Source: Sphingomonadales bacterium UBA2683
GTDB taxonomy: Bacteria > Pseudomonadota > Alphaproteobacteria > Sphingomonadales > Sphingomonadaceae
Reading direction: 5' to 3'
DNA length: 64,000 bases
Assembly (NCBI GenBank): GCA_002354635.1
Contig: DELZ01000002.1
Span: 477,266 to 541,265, forward strand
Of this stretch, positions 29,734 through 39,646 are shown piece after piece. The notes under the pieces were generated by a model. That model saw only the letters and a program-made list of their open reading frames with translations. It had not been told where the DNA came from and did not search any database. A program made the translations under genes and the position numbers. Within the stretch, counting starts at the first letter, position 1, and each line of letters begins with the position of its first letter.

Positions 29734-29861
29734 TGGTCCCCCGGGGTGAATCACGTTTCGCGATATGCCCTAGTCAATGAATGCTATGAAAGGCAATCGT
29801 CAAAAGAGATTAATTGAACGATTAAATTTCATTTGCAACCAACGGGTGCCGTAGCGTCAGC

Positions 29862-31211
29862 CTATTTGAACAGCACCAGTTCCTCCGCCATGCTGGGATG
29901 CAGTGCCACGGTATCGTCAAACGCCTGCTTGGTCAGTCCGGCTTTCACAGCCACTGCTGCTGCCTGCAATATCTCCGGCGCATCGGGGCCGATCATGTGC
30001 AGGCCCAGAATCTTCTCGGTCGGGTGCTCGACAATCATCTTGTAAAGGCTGCGTTCTGGCCGGTCGGCGAATACATTGCGCATCGCCCGGAAATCCGAAG
30101 AATAGATCTTGATATTGCCATATTTCTCGCGCGCCTCGCTCTCGGTAAGGCCGACTGAGGCGATCGGTGGCTGCGAGAAAACCGCCGAGGGGATATTGTC
30201 ATAGTCAACGGTGCGCGGATTGTCACCGAACACGGTATCGGCAAAGGCCTGCCCCTCGCGGATCGCGATCGGGGTCAACTGGACTCGGTCGGTCACATCG
30301 CCGACGGCATAGATATTCTCGACATTGGTCCGGCTATACTCGTCGACAATGATCGCATCCCGATCATTGGTTGCAACACCGGCCTGATCCAGCCCGAGGC
30401 CTTCGATCTTGGGTCGGCGACCGGTAGCGGCCAGTACGACATCGGCACGAACCGGCGCGCTCTTTCCGTCCATATAGACGTCGAGGGTGCCGTCCTCCCG
30501 CTTTTCGATCTTGTCGAAGGCGCAATTGAACTTGTAGCTGATCCCCTTGGCGAGGGATATCTGGATCAGGCGGTCGCGGACGCTTTCGTCATAGCCGCGC
30601 AGGATGATATCGGAACGGTTGACGACGGTCACATCGCTGCCCAGGCCGTTGAAAATTCCGGCAAATTCATTGGCGATATAGCCGCCGCCCGAGATGATGA
30701 TCGTTTCCGGCAGCTTTTCCAGATGGAACATGTCGTTCGACGTCGACATATGTTCGCTGCCCGGAAATTCGGCCACGGCGGGCCACGCCCCGACCGCAAT
30801 CAATATATATTTCGCGGTCACGGTCTTGCCGCTGGCCAGCTTGATATCGTGCGGGCCGGTCAGCTCGGCGCGTTCCAAAATGATTTCGACGCCGTGATTT
30901 TTCAACGTGTCGGTATAGGCATTGTTCAGCCGGTCGACATCCTTCAGGACATGGTCGCGCAGTCTTGCCCAGTCAAACCGGGCATTGTCCCAGGTCCAGC
31001 CAAAATTCTGGCCGTCTTCCAGTTCTTCCGAAAAATGGGACCCGTAGACGAGCAGTTTCTTGGGCACGCAGCCGCGGATAACGCAGGTACCGCCCACGCG
31101 GAATTCCTCGGCCACAGCGACTTTTGCTCCGTAAGACGCAGAAACCCGTGCGGCCCGTGTTCCTCCGGAACCTGCTCCGATAACGAACAGGTCATAGTCA
31201 TATTCAGCCAT
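29862..31211 (-). CDS. gor: Glutathione-disulfide reductase
   Basis: A 449-residue FAD/NADPH disulfide reductase that keeps glutathione reduced. FAD motif [20 protein letters not shown], redox pair in GGTCVIRGCVPKKLLVYGSH, NADPH-binding SGGGYIANEFAGIFNGLGSD with a nearby NRSD-type motif (VVNRSDIILRG), FAD motif YAVGDVTDRVQLTPIAI, and the C-terminal LHPSMAEELVL with the catalytic histidine. GTCVIRGCVPKK is the glutathione reductase form seen in cyanobacteria, plants and alphaproteobacteria. Start ATG 31211. Followed upstream by pgi with 16 bases between. Confidence 0.94.
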   Translation of the reverse strand: MAEYDYDLFVIGAGSGGTRAARVSASYGAKVAVAEEFRVGGTCVIRGCVPKKLLVYGSHFSEELEDGQNFGWTWDNARFDWARLRDHVLKDVDRLNNAYTDTLKNHGVEIILERAELTGPHDIKLASGKTVTAKYILIAVGAWPAVAEFPGSEHMSTSNDMFHLEKLPETIIISGGGYIANEFAGIFNGLGSDVTVVNRSDIILRGYDESVRDRLIQISLAKGISYKFNCAFDKIEKREDGTLDVYMDGKSAPVRADVVLAATGRRPKIEGLGLDQAGVATNDRDAIIVDEYSRTNVENIYAVGDVTDRVQLTPIAIREGQAFADTVFGDNPRTVDYDNIPSAVFSQPPIASVGLTESEAREKYGNIKIYSSDFRAMRNVFADRPERSLYKMIVEHPTEKILGLHMIGPDAPEILQAAAVAVKAGLTKQAFDDTVALHPSMAEELVLFK

Positions 31212-31227
31212 CTGTCATTCCTTGTTG

Positions 31228-32727
31228 TCAGGCGTCGAAGGCCCGATTTTTCAATTCTTCGGTCGATGCGTCCAATCGGTTACCATCATTGGCGGACAGC
31301 ACGTTCGCCATTTGCTTGCCCAGTTCCACACCGAATTGATCGAATGGATTGATTCCCAGCAAAGTCGCATTCACAAAAGTCCGATGCTCATAAAAGGCCA
31401 GCAGCGCACCCAGTGAATGTGCTTCCAATTCTTCCATTAATATCGTGACCGATGGTCTGTCACCCGGATAGTTTCGATGACTGTCATCGGATTTTTTGCC
31501 CGACATCAATGCCGCCCCCTGCGCAAAGCAATTCAGCAGCAGGCCGTTATGGTGCGCCGGATCGAGGGAATCTCCCGGTTCGACGACGGCTAGAAATTCC
31601 ACCGGCACCAGATGGGTGCCCTGGTGGAGCAGTTGGAACACCGCATGCTGGGCATCGGTGCCAACGCCGCCCCATATAATCGGGCTCGAATTGAGCGACA
31701 GCGGTTCGCCGTCAAGCGTTACCGACTTGCCGTTGCTCTCCATTTCCAGTTGCTGGAGATAGTCGGGCAACAGGCCAAGGCGTTCGTCATAGGCGAATAC
31801 GGCTCTGGTTTCGCAGGCCCGCACCTGGGCATAATATTGGTCGGCGAAAGCCGCCAGCACCGGAATATTCCGATCCCACGTTGCCTCCTGGAAATGCTGG
31901 TCCATGGCCGCAGCACCGGCCAGCAAATCGGCAAAAACATCGTAGCCCAAAGCCAGTGCCACGCTGAAACCGATCGAGGACCAGAGCGAATAACGTCCGC
32001 CAACCGTCTCGGCAAACGGCAAGATACGGGTCTCATCAATACCCCATTGCACGGCCTGCTCCGGGCTGGCGGTAAGAGCCACGACCTGCCCCAGCGGATC
32101 GGCAACACCTTGTTCCCGCATCCAGTCCAATACCGATTGCGCGTTCAGCAATGTTTCCGCAGTGGTAAATGTCTTGGACGCTATAACGAGCAAGGTTTTG
32201 TCGGCGGTAAAACGCTCCAGCACAGGCTCCAGAGCGGTACCATCGATGTTCGATACGACCTCGAGTTCATATTTTTCATCTCCGATACGGAGCGCCCGAT
32301 GCAGCATCTTGGGTCCAAGCGCAGAGCCACCAATGCCGAGATGAATAATCTGCGTGAATTCACCTAGCGCGCCGGAATCAATAATTTCGATCAAGCTTTT
32401 CATCCGCTGGTGCAGCGCGCGCGCATTTTCGATACTCGAAGGATTTCCGGTACCGCGCTCTGCGCAATGTTCCGCGGCTCTGCCTTCGCTGACGTTTACC
32501 GGATCGCCCGAGAGGAGCGCATCGGTCTTTGCGGGCAGTCCGATGTCATCAGCCAGTTCCTGGAATGACCGGACGACGTCAGGATCGAGATGGGTTTTCG
32601 AAAAATCGAAATAGATACCCGCCTGCTCAAAAGCGAGATTATCTAACCGATTGCCATTGCCTTCGAACAGCTGGCCTAGCGAATGCTGCGGAAGCTGTCT
32701 GATCGTCCGCCAGTGTTCTGAAGTCAT
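31228..32727 (-). CDS. pgi: Glucose-6-phosphate isomerase
   Basis: A 499-residue enzyme that interconverts glucose-6-phosphate and fructose-6-phosphate. Family blocks: IIHLGIGGSALGPKMLHRAL, VIASKTFTTAETLLNAQSVL, VGGRYSLWSSIGFSVALALG (signature) and GTDAQHAVFQLLHQGTHLVP plus INPFDQFGVELGKQMA. Length is slightly shorter than the E. coli 549. Start ATG 32727. Its promoter region (32728-32877) is shared with divergent lepB. It sits with gor, which uses NADPH made downstream of glucose-6-phosphate. Confidence 0.95.
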   Translation of the reverse strand: MTSEHWRTIRQLPQHSLGQLFEGNGNRLDNLAFEQAGIYFDFSKTHLDPDVVRSFQELADDIGLPAKTDALLSGDPVNVSEGRAAEHCAERGTGNPSSIENARALHQRMKSLIEIIDSGALGEFTQIIHLGIGGSALGPKMLHRALRIGDEKYELEVVSNIDGTALEPVLERFTADKTLLVIASKTFTTAETLLNAQSVLDWMREQGVADPLGQVVALTASPEQAVQWGIDETRILPFAETVGGRYSLWSSIGFSVALALGYDVFADLLAGAAAMDQHFQEATWDRNIPVLAAFADQYYAQVRACETRAVFAYDERLGLLPDYLQQLEMESNGKSVTLDGEPLSLNSSPIIWGGVGTDAQHAVFQLLHQGTHLVPVEFLAVVEPGDSLDPAHHNGLLLNCFAQGAALMSGKKSDDSHRNYPGDRPSVTILMEELEAHSLGALLAFYEHRTFVNATLLGINPFDQFGVELGKQMANVLSANDGNRLDASTEELKNRAFDA

Positions 32728-32877
32728 TCCGTCATCCGATCTCTGAATACTGAAGTGTGCGCCCGTTGACCTGCTCAGCCCTATCCGCCGTACAGGCGGG
32801 TCTCAAGTTGAAAATGGCCGCAACCAGGAGATCGCAAGAAATCTTGACGTCAAAGCCTTTGTCAGCGAAGGGGCGCC

Positions 32878-33681
32878 ATGACGCGAAACAAAGCAGAACG
32901 ATCGGAAACCCGCGATTTTGTCGCCTTCCTGATAAAATTGGCAATATTCATCCTGATATTGCGCAGTTTCATTTTCTCTCCCTTCAATATTCCCTCGGAG
33001 TCGATGCAGCCGCGACTGGTCGTCGGTGACTATCTGCTGGTGGCCAAATGGCCTTATGGTTTCTCCCAATATAGCCTGCCGTTCAGCGCCCCGTTGATTC
33101 CCGGACGAATATTGCCCCATTCGCCAGAACCGGGTGATGTCGTTGTCTTCAAGGCTCCCCCGAACGCTCAAGACGATTATATCAAGCGGGTTATCGGACT
33201 GTCTGGCGACATCATCCAGGTGTCCAACGGCATAGTATCGATCAACGGGGCACCGGTAGACCGGAAAAGAATCGACGATTTCAAGCTTCCGCTAACCCCC
33301 AACAGCCCTTGCTACCGTCCCGAGTTTGAATCGACAGCAGCGGACAGCACCGCCATCTGCCGCTATCCCCAATTTCAGGAAACGCTGCCCAATGGTGTGA
33401 CCTATCGTGTCCTGGATGTTGACCAGAATTCGGAAGGTGACAATACTCAAGCTTTCGTTGTTCCGGAAGGTCATATGTTTTTGATGGGTGACAATCGCGA
33501 CCGCAGCGCCGACAGCCGGTTTCCCGCACAGGAGGGACAGGCAATCGGCATGGTGCCCGAGGAGAATCTTGTCGGCAAGGCTCTGGTCTCCGTATTCTCG
33601 ACCGACGGATCTGCCGAATGGATCAAACCGTGGACATGGATTACCGCTGCCCGCTGGGACCGGATCGGAGAAAGATTTTGA
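32878..33681 (+). CDS. lepB: Signal peptidase I
   Basis: A 267-residue inner-membrane protease that removes signal peptides. A single N-terminal membrane helix (about 15-34, FVAFLIKLAIFILILRSFIF) is followed by the catalytic serine S42 in IPSESMQPRLVVGDYLLV and the general base K103 in DDYIKRVIGLSGD. The substrate-binding box LMGDNRDRSADSR comes near residue 205. This is the short alphaproteobacterial type. Start ATG 32878. The stop TGA overlaps the TTG of rnc. First gene of lepB-rnc-era. Confidence 0.95.
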   Translation: MTRNKAERSETRDFVAFLIKLAIFILILRSFIFSPFNIPSESMQPRLVVGDYLLVAKWPYGFSQYSLPFSAPLIPGRILPHSPEPGDVVVFKAPPNAQDDYIKRVIGLSGDIIQVSNGIVSINGAPVDRKRIDDFKLPLTPNSPCYRPEFESTAADSTAICRYPQFQETLPNGVTYRVLDVDQNSEGDNTQAFVVPEGHMFLMGDNRDRSADSRFPAQEGQAIGMVPEENLVGKALVSVFSTDGSAEWIKPWTWITAARWDRIGERF

Positions 33682-34346
33682 GCCGTTCCGATTTTCTGGA
33701 TTGGATCACCGAGATCACAGGCGAACGCCCCGGCACACCGGAGCTTTACACCAGAGCCGCGACCCACGGCAGCCATGGGGAAGAAGACTATCAGCGCCTG
33801 GAGTTTCTGGGCGACCGGGTCCTGGGGCTGGTGATCGCTGACCATCTCTATCATCAGTTCCCGCTGCAACCCGAGGGCCAATTGTCCCAACGACTGAACG
33901 GACTGGTGTCGGGTCCGGTGTGCGGCGAAGTTGCCAAGCATATCGATGTCGGCAATCATATTCTTTTGGGAAAACAGGCGCGTGATGATGGTGCCCGGCA
34001 CAGCGTGAAGGTTCTTGGCGACGTTATGGAATCCCTGATCGGCGCAGTCTATCTTGATCATGGCATGGAGGCGGCCCGCAGCTTCATTCTTCGCCATTGG
34101 GGCAGCCGAATGTCGGCGACGGTTGCGGATATCCGGCATCCGAAATCTGCCTTGCAGGAGTGGGCTGCTGCCAACAATCGCAAGATCCCGGCCTATGAAC
34201 TGGTCGAAAAAAGCGGTCCGCACCACGACTTGAAATTTACGGTGCGGGTTAGCGTAAACAATATTGGCGCAGTAGAGGCAACGGCTTCTGCCATTCAGGC
34301 GGCCGAGACCGAAGCGGCGAAGAAATTTCTGGAAAAATTCACATGA
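33678..34346 (+). CDS. rnc: Ribonuclease III
   Basis: A 222-residue double-strand-specific endonuclease that processes rRNA precursors and mRNAs. The catalytic signature RLEFLGDRVLGLVIADHLY is complete with the acidic residues, followed by GDVMESLIGAVYLDHGMEAA with the second acidic site. The C-terminal dsRNA-binding domain starts PKSALQEWAAANNRKIPAYE. Start is TTG 33678 because it gives a TTGA overlap with lepB and lies behind GGAGAAAG; this matches the family length (E. coli 226). The stop overlaps the era ATG as ATGA. Confidence 0.94.
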   Translation: MSRSDFLDWITEITGERPGTPELYTRAATHGSHGEEDYQRLEFLGDRVLGLVIADHLYHQFPLQPEGQLSQRLNGLVSGPVCGEVAKHIDVGNHILLGKQARDDGARHSVKVLGDVMESLIGAVYLDHGMEAARSFILRHWGSRMSATVADIRHPKSALQEWAAANNRKIPAYELVEKSGPHHDLKFTVRVSVNNIGAVEATASAIQAAETEAAKKFLEKFT

Positions 34347-35236
34347 CTCAAAAATGCGGCGTAGTGGCATTGATTGGCGCTCCCAATGCCGGCAAATCAA
34401 CCCTGATCAATGCTCTGGTCGGGCAGAAAGTTGCGATCACCAGCTCCAAGCCGCAAACCACAAGGACGCGGCTGTTGGGTATCGCGATCGAGGCGGACAC
34501 CCAGCTACTGCTGGTCGACACGCCGGGCATATTCGAACCGCATCGACGCCTTGACCGGGCGATGGTATCCGCCGCCTGGGAAGGCGCCGAGGATGCCGAT
34601 ATTATCGTGATGCTGGTCGACGCACGGGCGGGACTGGGCACCAAGGTTACTTCGATTGTCGAACGGATCAAGCATCGCTCGGAAAAGACCATATTGGTGA
34701 TGAACAAGGTCGATATCGCCGCGAAAGAAAAGATGCTCGGCCATGTCGTCAAACTGCACGAACTGGCCGATTTCGAAGAGACTTTTTTTGTCAGCGCCAA
34801 GACCGGAGACGGTCTGGAAGAGCTGAAAGCATATCTAACACAAGCAATGCCAGAGGGACCGTGGCATTTTCCTGCCGATCAGGTCTCGGATGCCAGCGAA
34901 CGGATACTGGCCGCCGAAATCACCCGAGAGCAGGTGTTCCGCCAATTGCATGCGGAGCTTCCCTATGCGACCGCGATCGCGATGGAACAATATAAGGAGC
35001 GGCCCGACGGATCGCTCGAGATTCACCAGCAGATCCTGGTCGAGAAGGCGAGCCAGAAAGCTATCATTCTTGGCAAGGGCGGGCACCAGATCAAGGAGAT
35101 CGGCGCCAAGGCGCGTGCCGAGCTGTCCGGGATACTGGGGAAACCCGTCCATCTTTATTTGCACGTCAAGGTTAGCGCGAATTGGGATGAAGACCGGAGC
35201 CTATATCAGGACATGGGCCTGGACTGGGTGAAATAG
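34343..35236 (+). CDS. era: GTPase Era
   Basis: A 297-residue GTP-binding protein required for 16S rRNA maturation and 30S assembly. G1 loop IGAPNAGKSTLINALVGQKV, G3 LVDTPGIFEP, G4 NKVDIAAKE, switch region SSKPQTTRTRLLG. C-terminal KH domain with VEKASQKAIILGKGGHQIKE, which binds 16S rRNA. The ATG at 34343 overlaps the rnc stop as ATGA. Third gene of the lepB-rnc-era cluster, a widely kept order. Confidence 0.96.
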   Translation: MTQKCGVVALIGAPNAGKSTLINALVGQKVAITSSKPQTTRTRLLGIAIEADTQLLLVDTPGIFEPHRRLDRAMVSAAWEGAEDADIIVMLVDARAGLGTKVTSIVERIKHRSEKTILVMNKVDIAAKEKMLGHVVKLHELADFEETFFVSAKTGDGLEELKAYLTQAMPEGPWHFPADQVSDASERILAAEITREQVFRQLHAELPYATAIAMEQYKERPDGSLEIHQQILVEKASQKAIILGKGGHQIKEIGAKARAELSGILGKPVHLYLHVKVSANWDEDRSLYQDMGLDWVK

Positions 35237-35395
35237 CCAAATCGGTCGACTGGTGATCAGGTCGACCGGCCACTCGATACGTAGCTTCACGGATAGGCAA
35301 AAATCGTGCTTGTTCATATCTGTCTGCAAGCTGGAAATCGCCTCGGCATACCGGAGCGGGATCAGGCAGCATGATATAACAACAAAGGAATATCG

Positions 35396-35644
35396 ATGAG
35401 CCACGTAGCCCATGACCTTCACGCTGAATTTCCGAATGATGGTGACATCCTTCACGATCTCAAAATGTCAGACCAGCATTTCCGGACCGTTTCCGATCGA
35501 TATCATGATATCAACAAGGAAATTCATCGAATTGAGGCGGAACTGGAGGCGGCTTCCGACGACCGCAGCGAGGAACTGAAAAAGCAGCGCCTGCTGATTC
35601 TGGATGAAGTTGCTGCGATGATTTCCAAAGCAAAGGCGGCCTGA
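35396..35644 (+). CDS. DUF465 (YdcH-like) small protein
   Basis: An 82-residue protein of the DUF465 family: a helical hairpin with LKMSDQHFRTVSDRYHDINK and EIHRIEAELEAASDDRSEEL, then KKQRLLILDEVAAMISKAKA. These are coiled-coil forming proteins of unknown role, common in alphaproteobacteria. Start ATG 35396 behind AAAGGAATATCG. It lies 159 bases downstream of era, probably with its own promoter, and ends before a repeat-rich gap toward topA. Confidence 0.88.
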   Translation: MSHVAHDLHAEFPNDGDILHDLKMSDQHFRTVSDRYHDINKEIHRIEAELEAASDDRSEELKKQRLLILDEVAAMISKAKAA

Positions 35645-35659
35645 ACGCAATTAGTGAAA

Positions 35660-35815
35660 GGCGTGGGTCAAGGAGCAAAGCTGCCGCTTCCTGGTGGGGA
35701 GCGCGCGACCAGCGGGGCTGATGCCAGGGGAGCCGGCCTGGGACGCAGCGACCCCTCCACCAGCCTTCGCGTCGCCCCTTCTCCCCTGCGGAGAAAGGGG
35801 GCACGCGGAGGCAGC
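35660..35815. repeat. Degenerate intergenic repeats between DUF465 gene and topA
   Basis: GC-rich inverted sequences: TGGTGGGGAGCGCG, GACCAGCGGGGCTG, CCCCTCCACCAGCCTTCG, and a final hairpin CCCTTCTCC-CCTGC-GGAGAAAGGG (about 35777-35800). The CCACCAGCC..CTTCTCCCC layout resembles sphingomonad intergenic repeats in decayed form. The last hairpin may serve as a terminator between the convergent genes. Confidence 0.55.
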
Positions 35816-35822
35816 ATCCATC

Positions 35823-38399
35823 CTATTCAGCTTTGGCTTTTGCCGTTGCCTTTTTCGCTGCCGGTTTCTTCTTGGCTGAAGCCTTCTTTTTGGCTGGTGC
35901 TTTCTTCTTCGGCGCGGCTTTCTTGGCGCGTTTTTTTGCCGGACCCTTGGCCGCACGATCATCAATCAGCTGAGCCGCTTCCTCCAGGGTGAGCTGATCC
36001 TTGTCGACCGTTTTGGGTAGTGAGGCATTGGTCGTACCATCGGTGACATAGGGACCGAAGCGGCCGTCCATCAGCTTGATCTCGGCCTCGGTGCGCGGAT
36101 GGGCGCCCAGGATCTTGAGCGGTTCCATCTTGCCCCGGCCGCGGCCACCGCCATTTTTCGCCGCATCGGCAAGTTTGGCAACGGCCGCGTTCATTCCGAT
36201 CTCAAACACTTCGAGCGTATTTTCCAGACGCGCCGACTTGCCATTATGGCTCAAATAGGGACCATAGCGACCAATTTGCGCGGTCACCGGTTCGCCGGAT
36301 TCCGGATGGATGCCTACTTCACGCGGAAGTGACAGCAGTTTTACAGCCCATTCAAGCCCGAAATCTTCCGCCGGAATATCCTTGGGAATAGACGATCGCT
36401 TGGCTTCCTTGCCCTCGCCCTTTTCAACATAGGGTCCGAAACGGCCGACCTTTTTGGTGATTTTTTCGTTGCTGTCCGGATCGACACCCAGTTCCTGCGG
36501 ACCTTCATCCTCGTCAGCATTGGCGCCTCCCCCTTGCGCAAAGCGCCGGGTGAACTTGCACTCGGGATAGTTGGAACAGGCGACAAAGGCACCGAAGCGC
36601 CCGCCGCGCAAGGCAAGCTTACCTTCGTTGCAACGCGGGCATAGCCGGGGATCGGTGCCATCTTCCTTTTCGGGAAAAAGATAGGGCTCCAGGAACGTAT
36701 CCAGCTCTGCGGTCACTTCCGAGGGCAATTTTTCCATTACTTCGACGGTTTTTGGCTTGAAGTCATGCCAGAAAGCCTCGAGAATCGCTTGCCACTGGGC
36801 CCGGCCGCCGCTGACTTCGTCCAGTTCATCCTCGAGACCGGCGGTATAGTCATAGGCTACATAGCGATCAAAAAACCGTTCGAGAAATCCGGTCAGCAGA
36901 CGTCCGCTTTCCTCGGCGAAGAAGCGGTTCTTCTCGATCCGGACATAGGCGCGGTCCTTCAGCGTCTTGATGATCGATGCATAGGTGGAAGGACGGCCAA
37001 TACCCAGTTCTTCCATTTTCTTGACCAGACTGGCCTCGCTGTAGCGTGGCGGTGGCTGGGTAAAATGCTGGTTCGCGTCGACCGCTTTCTTGGCCGGGCT
37101 GTCACCCTTGGACATGGCCGGCAGCAAACCGCCATCCTCATCCTTGTCGTCGTCGCGTCCTTCTTCGTACAACGCCAGAAATCCTGGAAATTTCACCACC
37201 TGGCCATTGGCCCTCAAACCTGTTTTTCCTGTCCCGTCGAGCATTTCCACGGTGGTGCGTTCAAGCCGGGCGGATGCCATCTGGCTGGCCATCGCGCGTT
37301 TCAGAACAAGATCATAAAGCTTGGCATGATCACCGCTTCCGACGGTTCGCTGGGTAAAATTGGTCGGCCGGATCGCTTCATGCGCTTCCTGGGCATTTTT
37401 TGCCTTGCTCTTGTAGATGCGCGGGCTGTCCGGGACATAGCTTGCGTCATAGCGGTCCGCGATCGCCTTGCGTGCGGCGGATATGGCACTGCCATCCATC
37501 TGCACGCCGTCGGTCCGCATATAGGTGATCGCACCATCTTCATACAACTGCTGGGCAATCCGCATGGTGTGGCTGGCGGAATAGCCGAGCTTGCGGGCGG
37601 CTTCCTGCTGCAGGGTCGAGGTGGTGAATGGCGGCGGCGGGTTCCGGGTAAGCGGTTTGGTTTCGATGGTTTCTACCGTAAACAGGCCGTTTTCAACCGC
37701 TGTCTTGGCCAGCATGGCCTGGCTTTCATTCGCCAAATCCATCTTGCCCAGCTTTTTGCCATCATGGACAGTCAGCCGTGCTTCGAACGCCTGGCCGCCC
37801 TGCTCCATCTGAGCGGTTATCGACCAATATTCCTGCGGCTTGAACGCCTCTATTTCGCGTTCCCGTTCGACGATCAGCTTCAGCGAAACCGACTGGACGC
37901 GACCGGCCGATTTTGCGCCGGGAAGCTTGCGCCACAACACTGGTGAAAGGGTGAACCCCACCAGATAATCCAGTGCACGCCGTGCGCGATAGGCATCGAT
38001 GAGATCCTCGTCCAGCGCGCGTGGGTGGGCCATGGCTTCGGTTACAGCCGCCTTGGTGATGGCGTTGAATGTTACCCGATCCACCTTGTCCGGGAGCGCT
38101 TTCTTGTTGCGCAGCACTTCCTGCACATGCCAGCTGATCGCCTCTCCTTCGCGGTCGGGGTCGGTCGCGAGGATCAGTCGTGTGGCTTTTTTCGATTCGT
38201 CGGTGATCGCCTTGAGCTGCTTGGTCTTGTCGGCATAATTCTGCCATGTCATGGCGAAACCGTCGTCCGGATCGACCGAACCGTCTTTTGGCGGAAGGTC
38301 GCGAATATGGCCATAGGACGCCAAGACCTTGAAATCCGATCCCAGATATTTTTCTATGGTTTTGGCTTTGGCGGGCGACTCGACGATAACTAGCTGCAT
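35823..38399 (-). CDS. topA: DNA topoisomerase I
   Basis: An 858-residue type IA topoisomerase that relaxes negative supercoils. N-terminal TOPRIM (MQLVIVESPAKAKTIEKYLG, then ATDPDREGEAISWHV), active-site tyrosine in DGAITYMRTDGVQM, and zinc-ribbon repeats in the C-terminal third (CPRCNEGKLALRGGRFGAF, with CSNYPECKF). Several topoisomerase C-repeats (RFGPYV, RYGPYL, RFGPYVTDG) follow. The tail from about 825 is a Lys/Ala/Pro-rich low-complexity stretch (KKKAPAKKKASAKKKPAAKK), typical of alphaproteobacterial TopA. Start at ATG 38399; two codons of an upstream ATG are ignored. Downstream of dprA. Confidence 0.95.
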   Translation of the reverse strand: MQLVIVESPAKAKTIEKYLGSDFKVLASYGHIRDLPPKDGSVDPDDGFAMTWQNYADKTKQLKAITDESKKATRLILATDPDREGEAISWHVQEVLRNKKALPDKVDRVTFNAITKAAVTEAMAHPRALDEDLIDAYRARRALDYLVGFTLSPVLWRKLPGAKSAGRVQSVSLKLIVEREREIEAFKPQEYWSITAQMEQGGQAFEARLTVHDGKKLGKMDLANESQAMLAKTAVENGLFTVETIETKPLTRNPPPPFTTSTLQQEAARKLGYSASHTMRIAQQLYEDGAITYMRTDGVQMDGSAISAARKAIADRYDASYVPDSPRIYKSKAKNAQEAHEAIRPTNFTQRTVGSGDHAKLYDLVLKRAMASQMASARLERTTVEMLDGTGKTGLRANGQVVKFPGFLALYEEGRDDDKDEDGGLLPAMSKGDSPAKKAVDANQHFTQPPPRYSEASLVKKMEELGIGRPSTYASIIKTLKDRAYVRIEKNRFFAEESGRLLTGFLERFFDRYVAYDYTAGLEDELDEVSGGRAQWQAILEAFWHDFKPKTVEVMEKLPSEVTAELDTFLEPYLFPEKEDGTDPRLCPRCNEGKLALRGGRFGAFVACSNYPECKFTRRFAQGGGANADEDEGPQELGVDPDSNEKITKKVGRFGPYVEKGEGKEAKRSSIPKDIPAEDFGLEWAVKLLSLPREVGIHPESGEPVTAQIGRYGPYLSHNGKSARLENTLEVFEIGMNAAVAKLADAAKNGGGRGRGKMEPLKILGAHPRTEAEIKLMDGRFGPYVTDGTTNASLPKTVDKDQLTLEEAAQLIDDRAAKGPAKKRAKKAAPKKKAPAKKKASAKKKPAAKKATAKAKAE

Positions 38400-38522
38400 A
38401 AGTTCCAATTTTCTTTGTTCTCACGTATACGCGCGAGGCTGTGACAGGGATTGGGCTTAGGTCAAGGCCCTGAATGAAGAATTTTGTCAATGGCGATCGA
38501 AAATAACCGATGGACGTCCTGC

Positions 38523-39641
38523 TTATTCCGCGAGGCTTACGCGCGCTCCGGCATGGCGTGCCAGGCGGCCAGCGAGTTCCAGTTCCAGCAGCGCCAATTG
38601 CACGACCGATGGAGACAAGTCCGACTGCCGGACCAGCTCGTCCACCGGTACGGGTGTGATACTGAGCAGTTCGAGGACCTGTGCTCGTTCCGAACGGTCT
38701 GTTGCAGGCGTCCCGGTTTCCGCGATGATAGAACTGTCCCCGTCGGCCTTGCTTTCATCGCTGCAATGCGCGTTTTCTGCGCGATCGTCAAAATGGCAAA
38801 TCAGTTCCAGTATGTCGTCGACCGACTGCACCAGCGTCGCCCCTTCGCGAATCAGCAAGTTGCAGCCCCTCGATCGTGGATCGAGCGGTGAACCGGGAAC
38901 CGCCATAACCTGACGACCCGCCTCAGCAGCCAGTCGGGCCGTGATCAGGGAGCCGGACCGTGGAGCGGCCTCTATCACCACCGTGCCCCTTGCCAGCCCC
39001 GCAATGATCCGGTTGCGGTACGGAAAATGCCGTGCGCGCGGTTCGGTTCCGGGAGGCTGCTCGGCGAGCAGCAGCCCGCGCTCGGCTATGGCTCGCTGTA
39101 TGTGTTCGTTTTCGGGCGGATAGAAAATATCGAGGCCACCGGCGATGACAGCAATGGTCCCGCTGCCAAGCGACCCCTGGTGGGCAGCGGTATCAATGCC
39201 CTTGGCCAGTCCCGAAACCACCGAGATGCCGGCTTCCGCCAGATTATTGGCGAGTTTATAGGCAAAACGACAGGCCGCCGCCGAAGCATTGCGGGCGCCG
39301 ACCATTGCGACCATCGGCCGTTGCAGCAACTCTAACCGACCAAGCCCGAGCAAAAGTGGCGGCGCATTGCCTAGATCGGCCAATAACGCCGGATATCCAC
39401 GATCTCCGAAAAATAGCAATCGGGCATCCAGCGTATGGATCCGCTTCATCTCTGTCTCGACTTGCGCTGCGTCGGCAATCCGGGGCAATCGTCCACCGCC
39501 GCGTGCAGCGAGATCGGGAATAGCTTTCAGCGCGCGGGCTGCAGAACCAAATCTTCTGATTAAATGCCGGTATGTGACTGGGCCGATATTCTCGGATCGG
39601 ATAAGCCGGAGCCGGTCAAACGCTTCCTGGCTTCCCGCCAT
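38523..39641 (-). CDS. dprA: DNA-processing protein DprA
   Basis: A 372-residue protein that loads RecA on incoming single-stranded DNA in transformation. An N-terminal SAM/HhH-like region (LRLIRSENIGPVTYRHLIRR), a Rossmann-like DprA domain with VAMVGARNASAAACRFAYKL, ISVVSGLAKGIDTAAHQGSL, the basic FPYRNRIIAGLARGTVVIEA and APRSGSLITARLAAEAGRQV, and a C-terminal winged helix (VPVDELVRQSDLSPSVVQLA). Start ATG 39641, five bases after the plsY stop. In many alphaproteobacteria plsY, dprA and topA form one operon, as here. Confidence 0.94.
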   Translation of the reverse strand: MAGSQEAFDRLRLIRSENIGPVTYRHLIRRFGSAARALKAIPDLAARGGGRLPRIADAAQVETEMKRIHTLDARLLFFGDRGYPALLADLGNAPPLLLGLGRLELLQRPMVAMVGARNASAAACRFAYKLANNLAEAGISVVSGLAKGIDTAAHQGSLGSGTIAVIAGGLDIFYPPENEHIQRAIAERGLLLAEQPPGTEPRARHFPYRNRIIAGLARGTVVIEAAPRSGSLITARLAAEAGRQVMAVPGSPLDPRSRGCNLLIREGATLVQSVDDILELICHFDDRAENAHCSDESKADGDSSIIAETGTPATDRSERAQVLELLSITPVPVDELVRQSDLSPSVVQLALLELELAGRLARHAGARVSLAE

Positions 39642-39646
39642 TCACC

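Noticed and set aside
29825..29840. PccR-type TTTGCAA site upstream of pccB
   Set aside because: Only one half-site is present; the known operator has a TTTGCAAA pair, so this is too weak.
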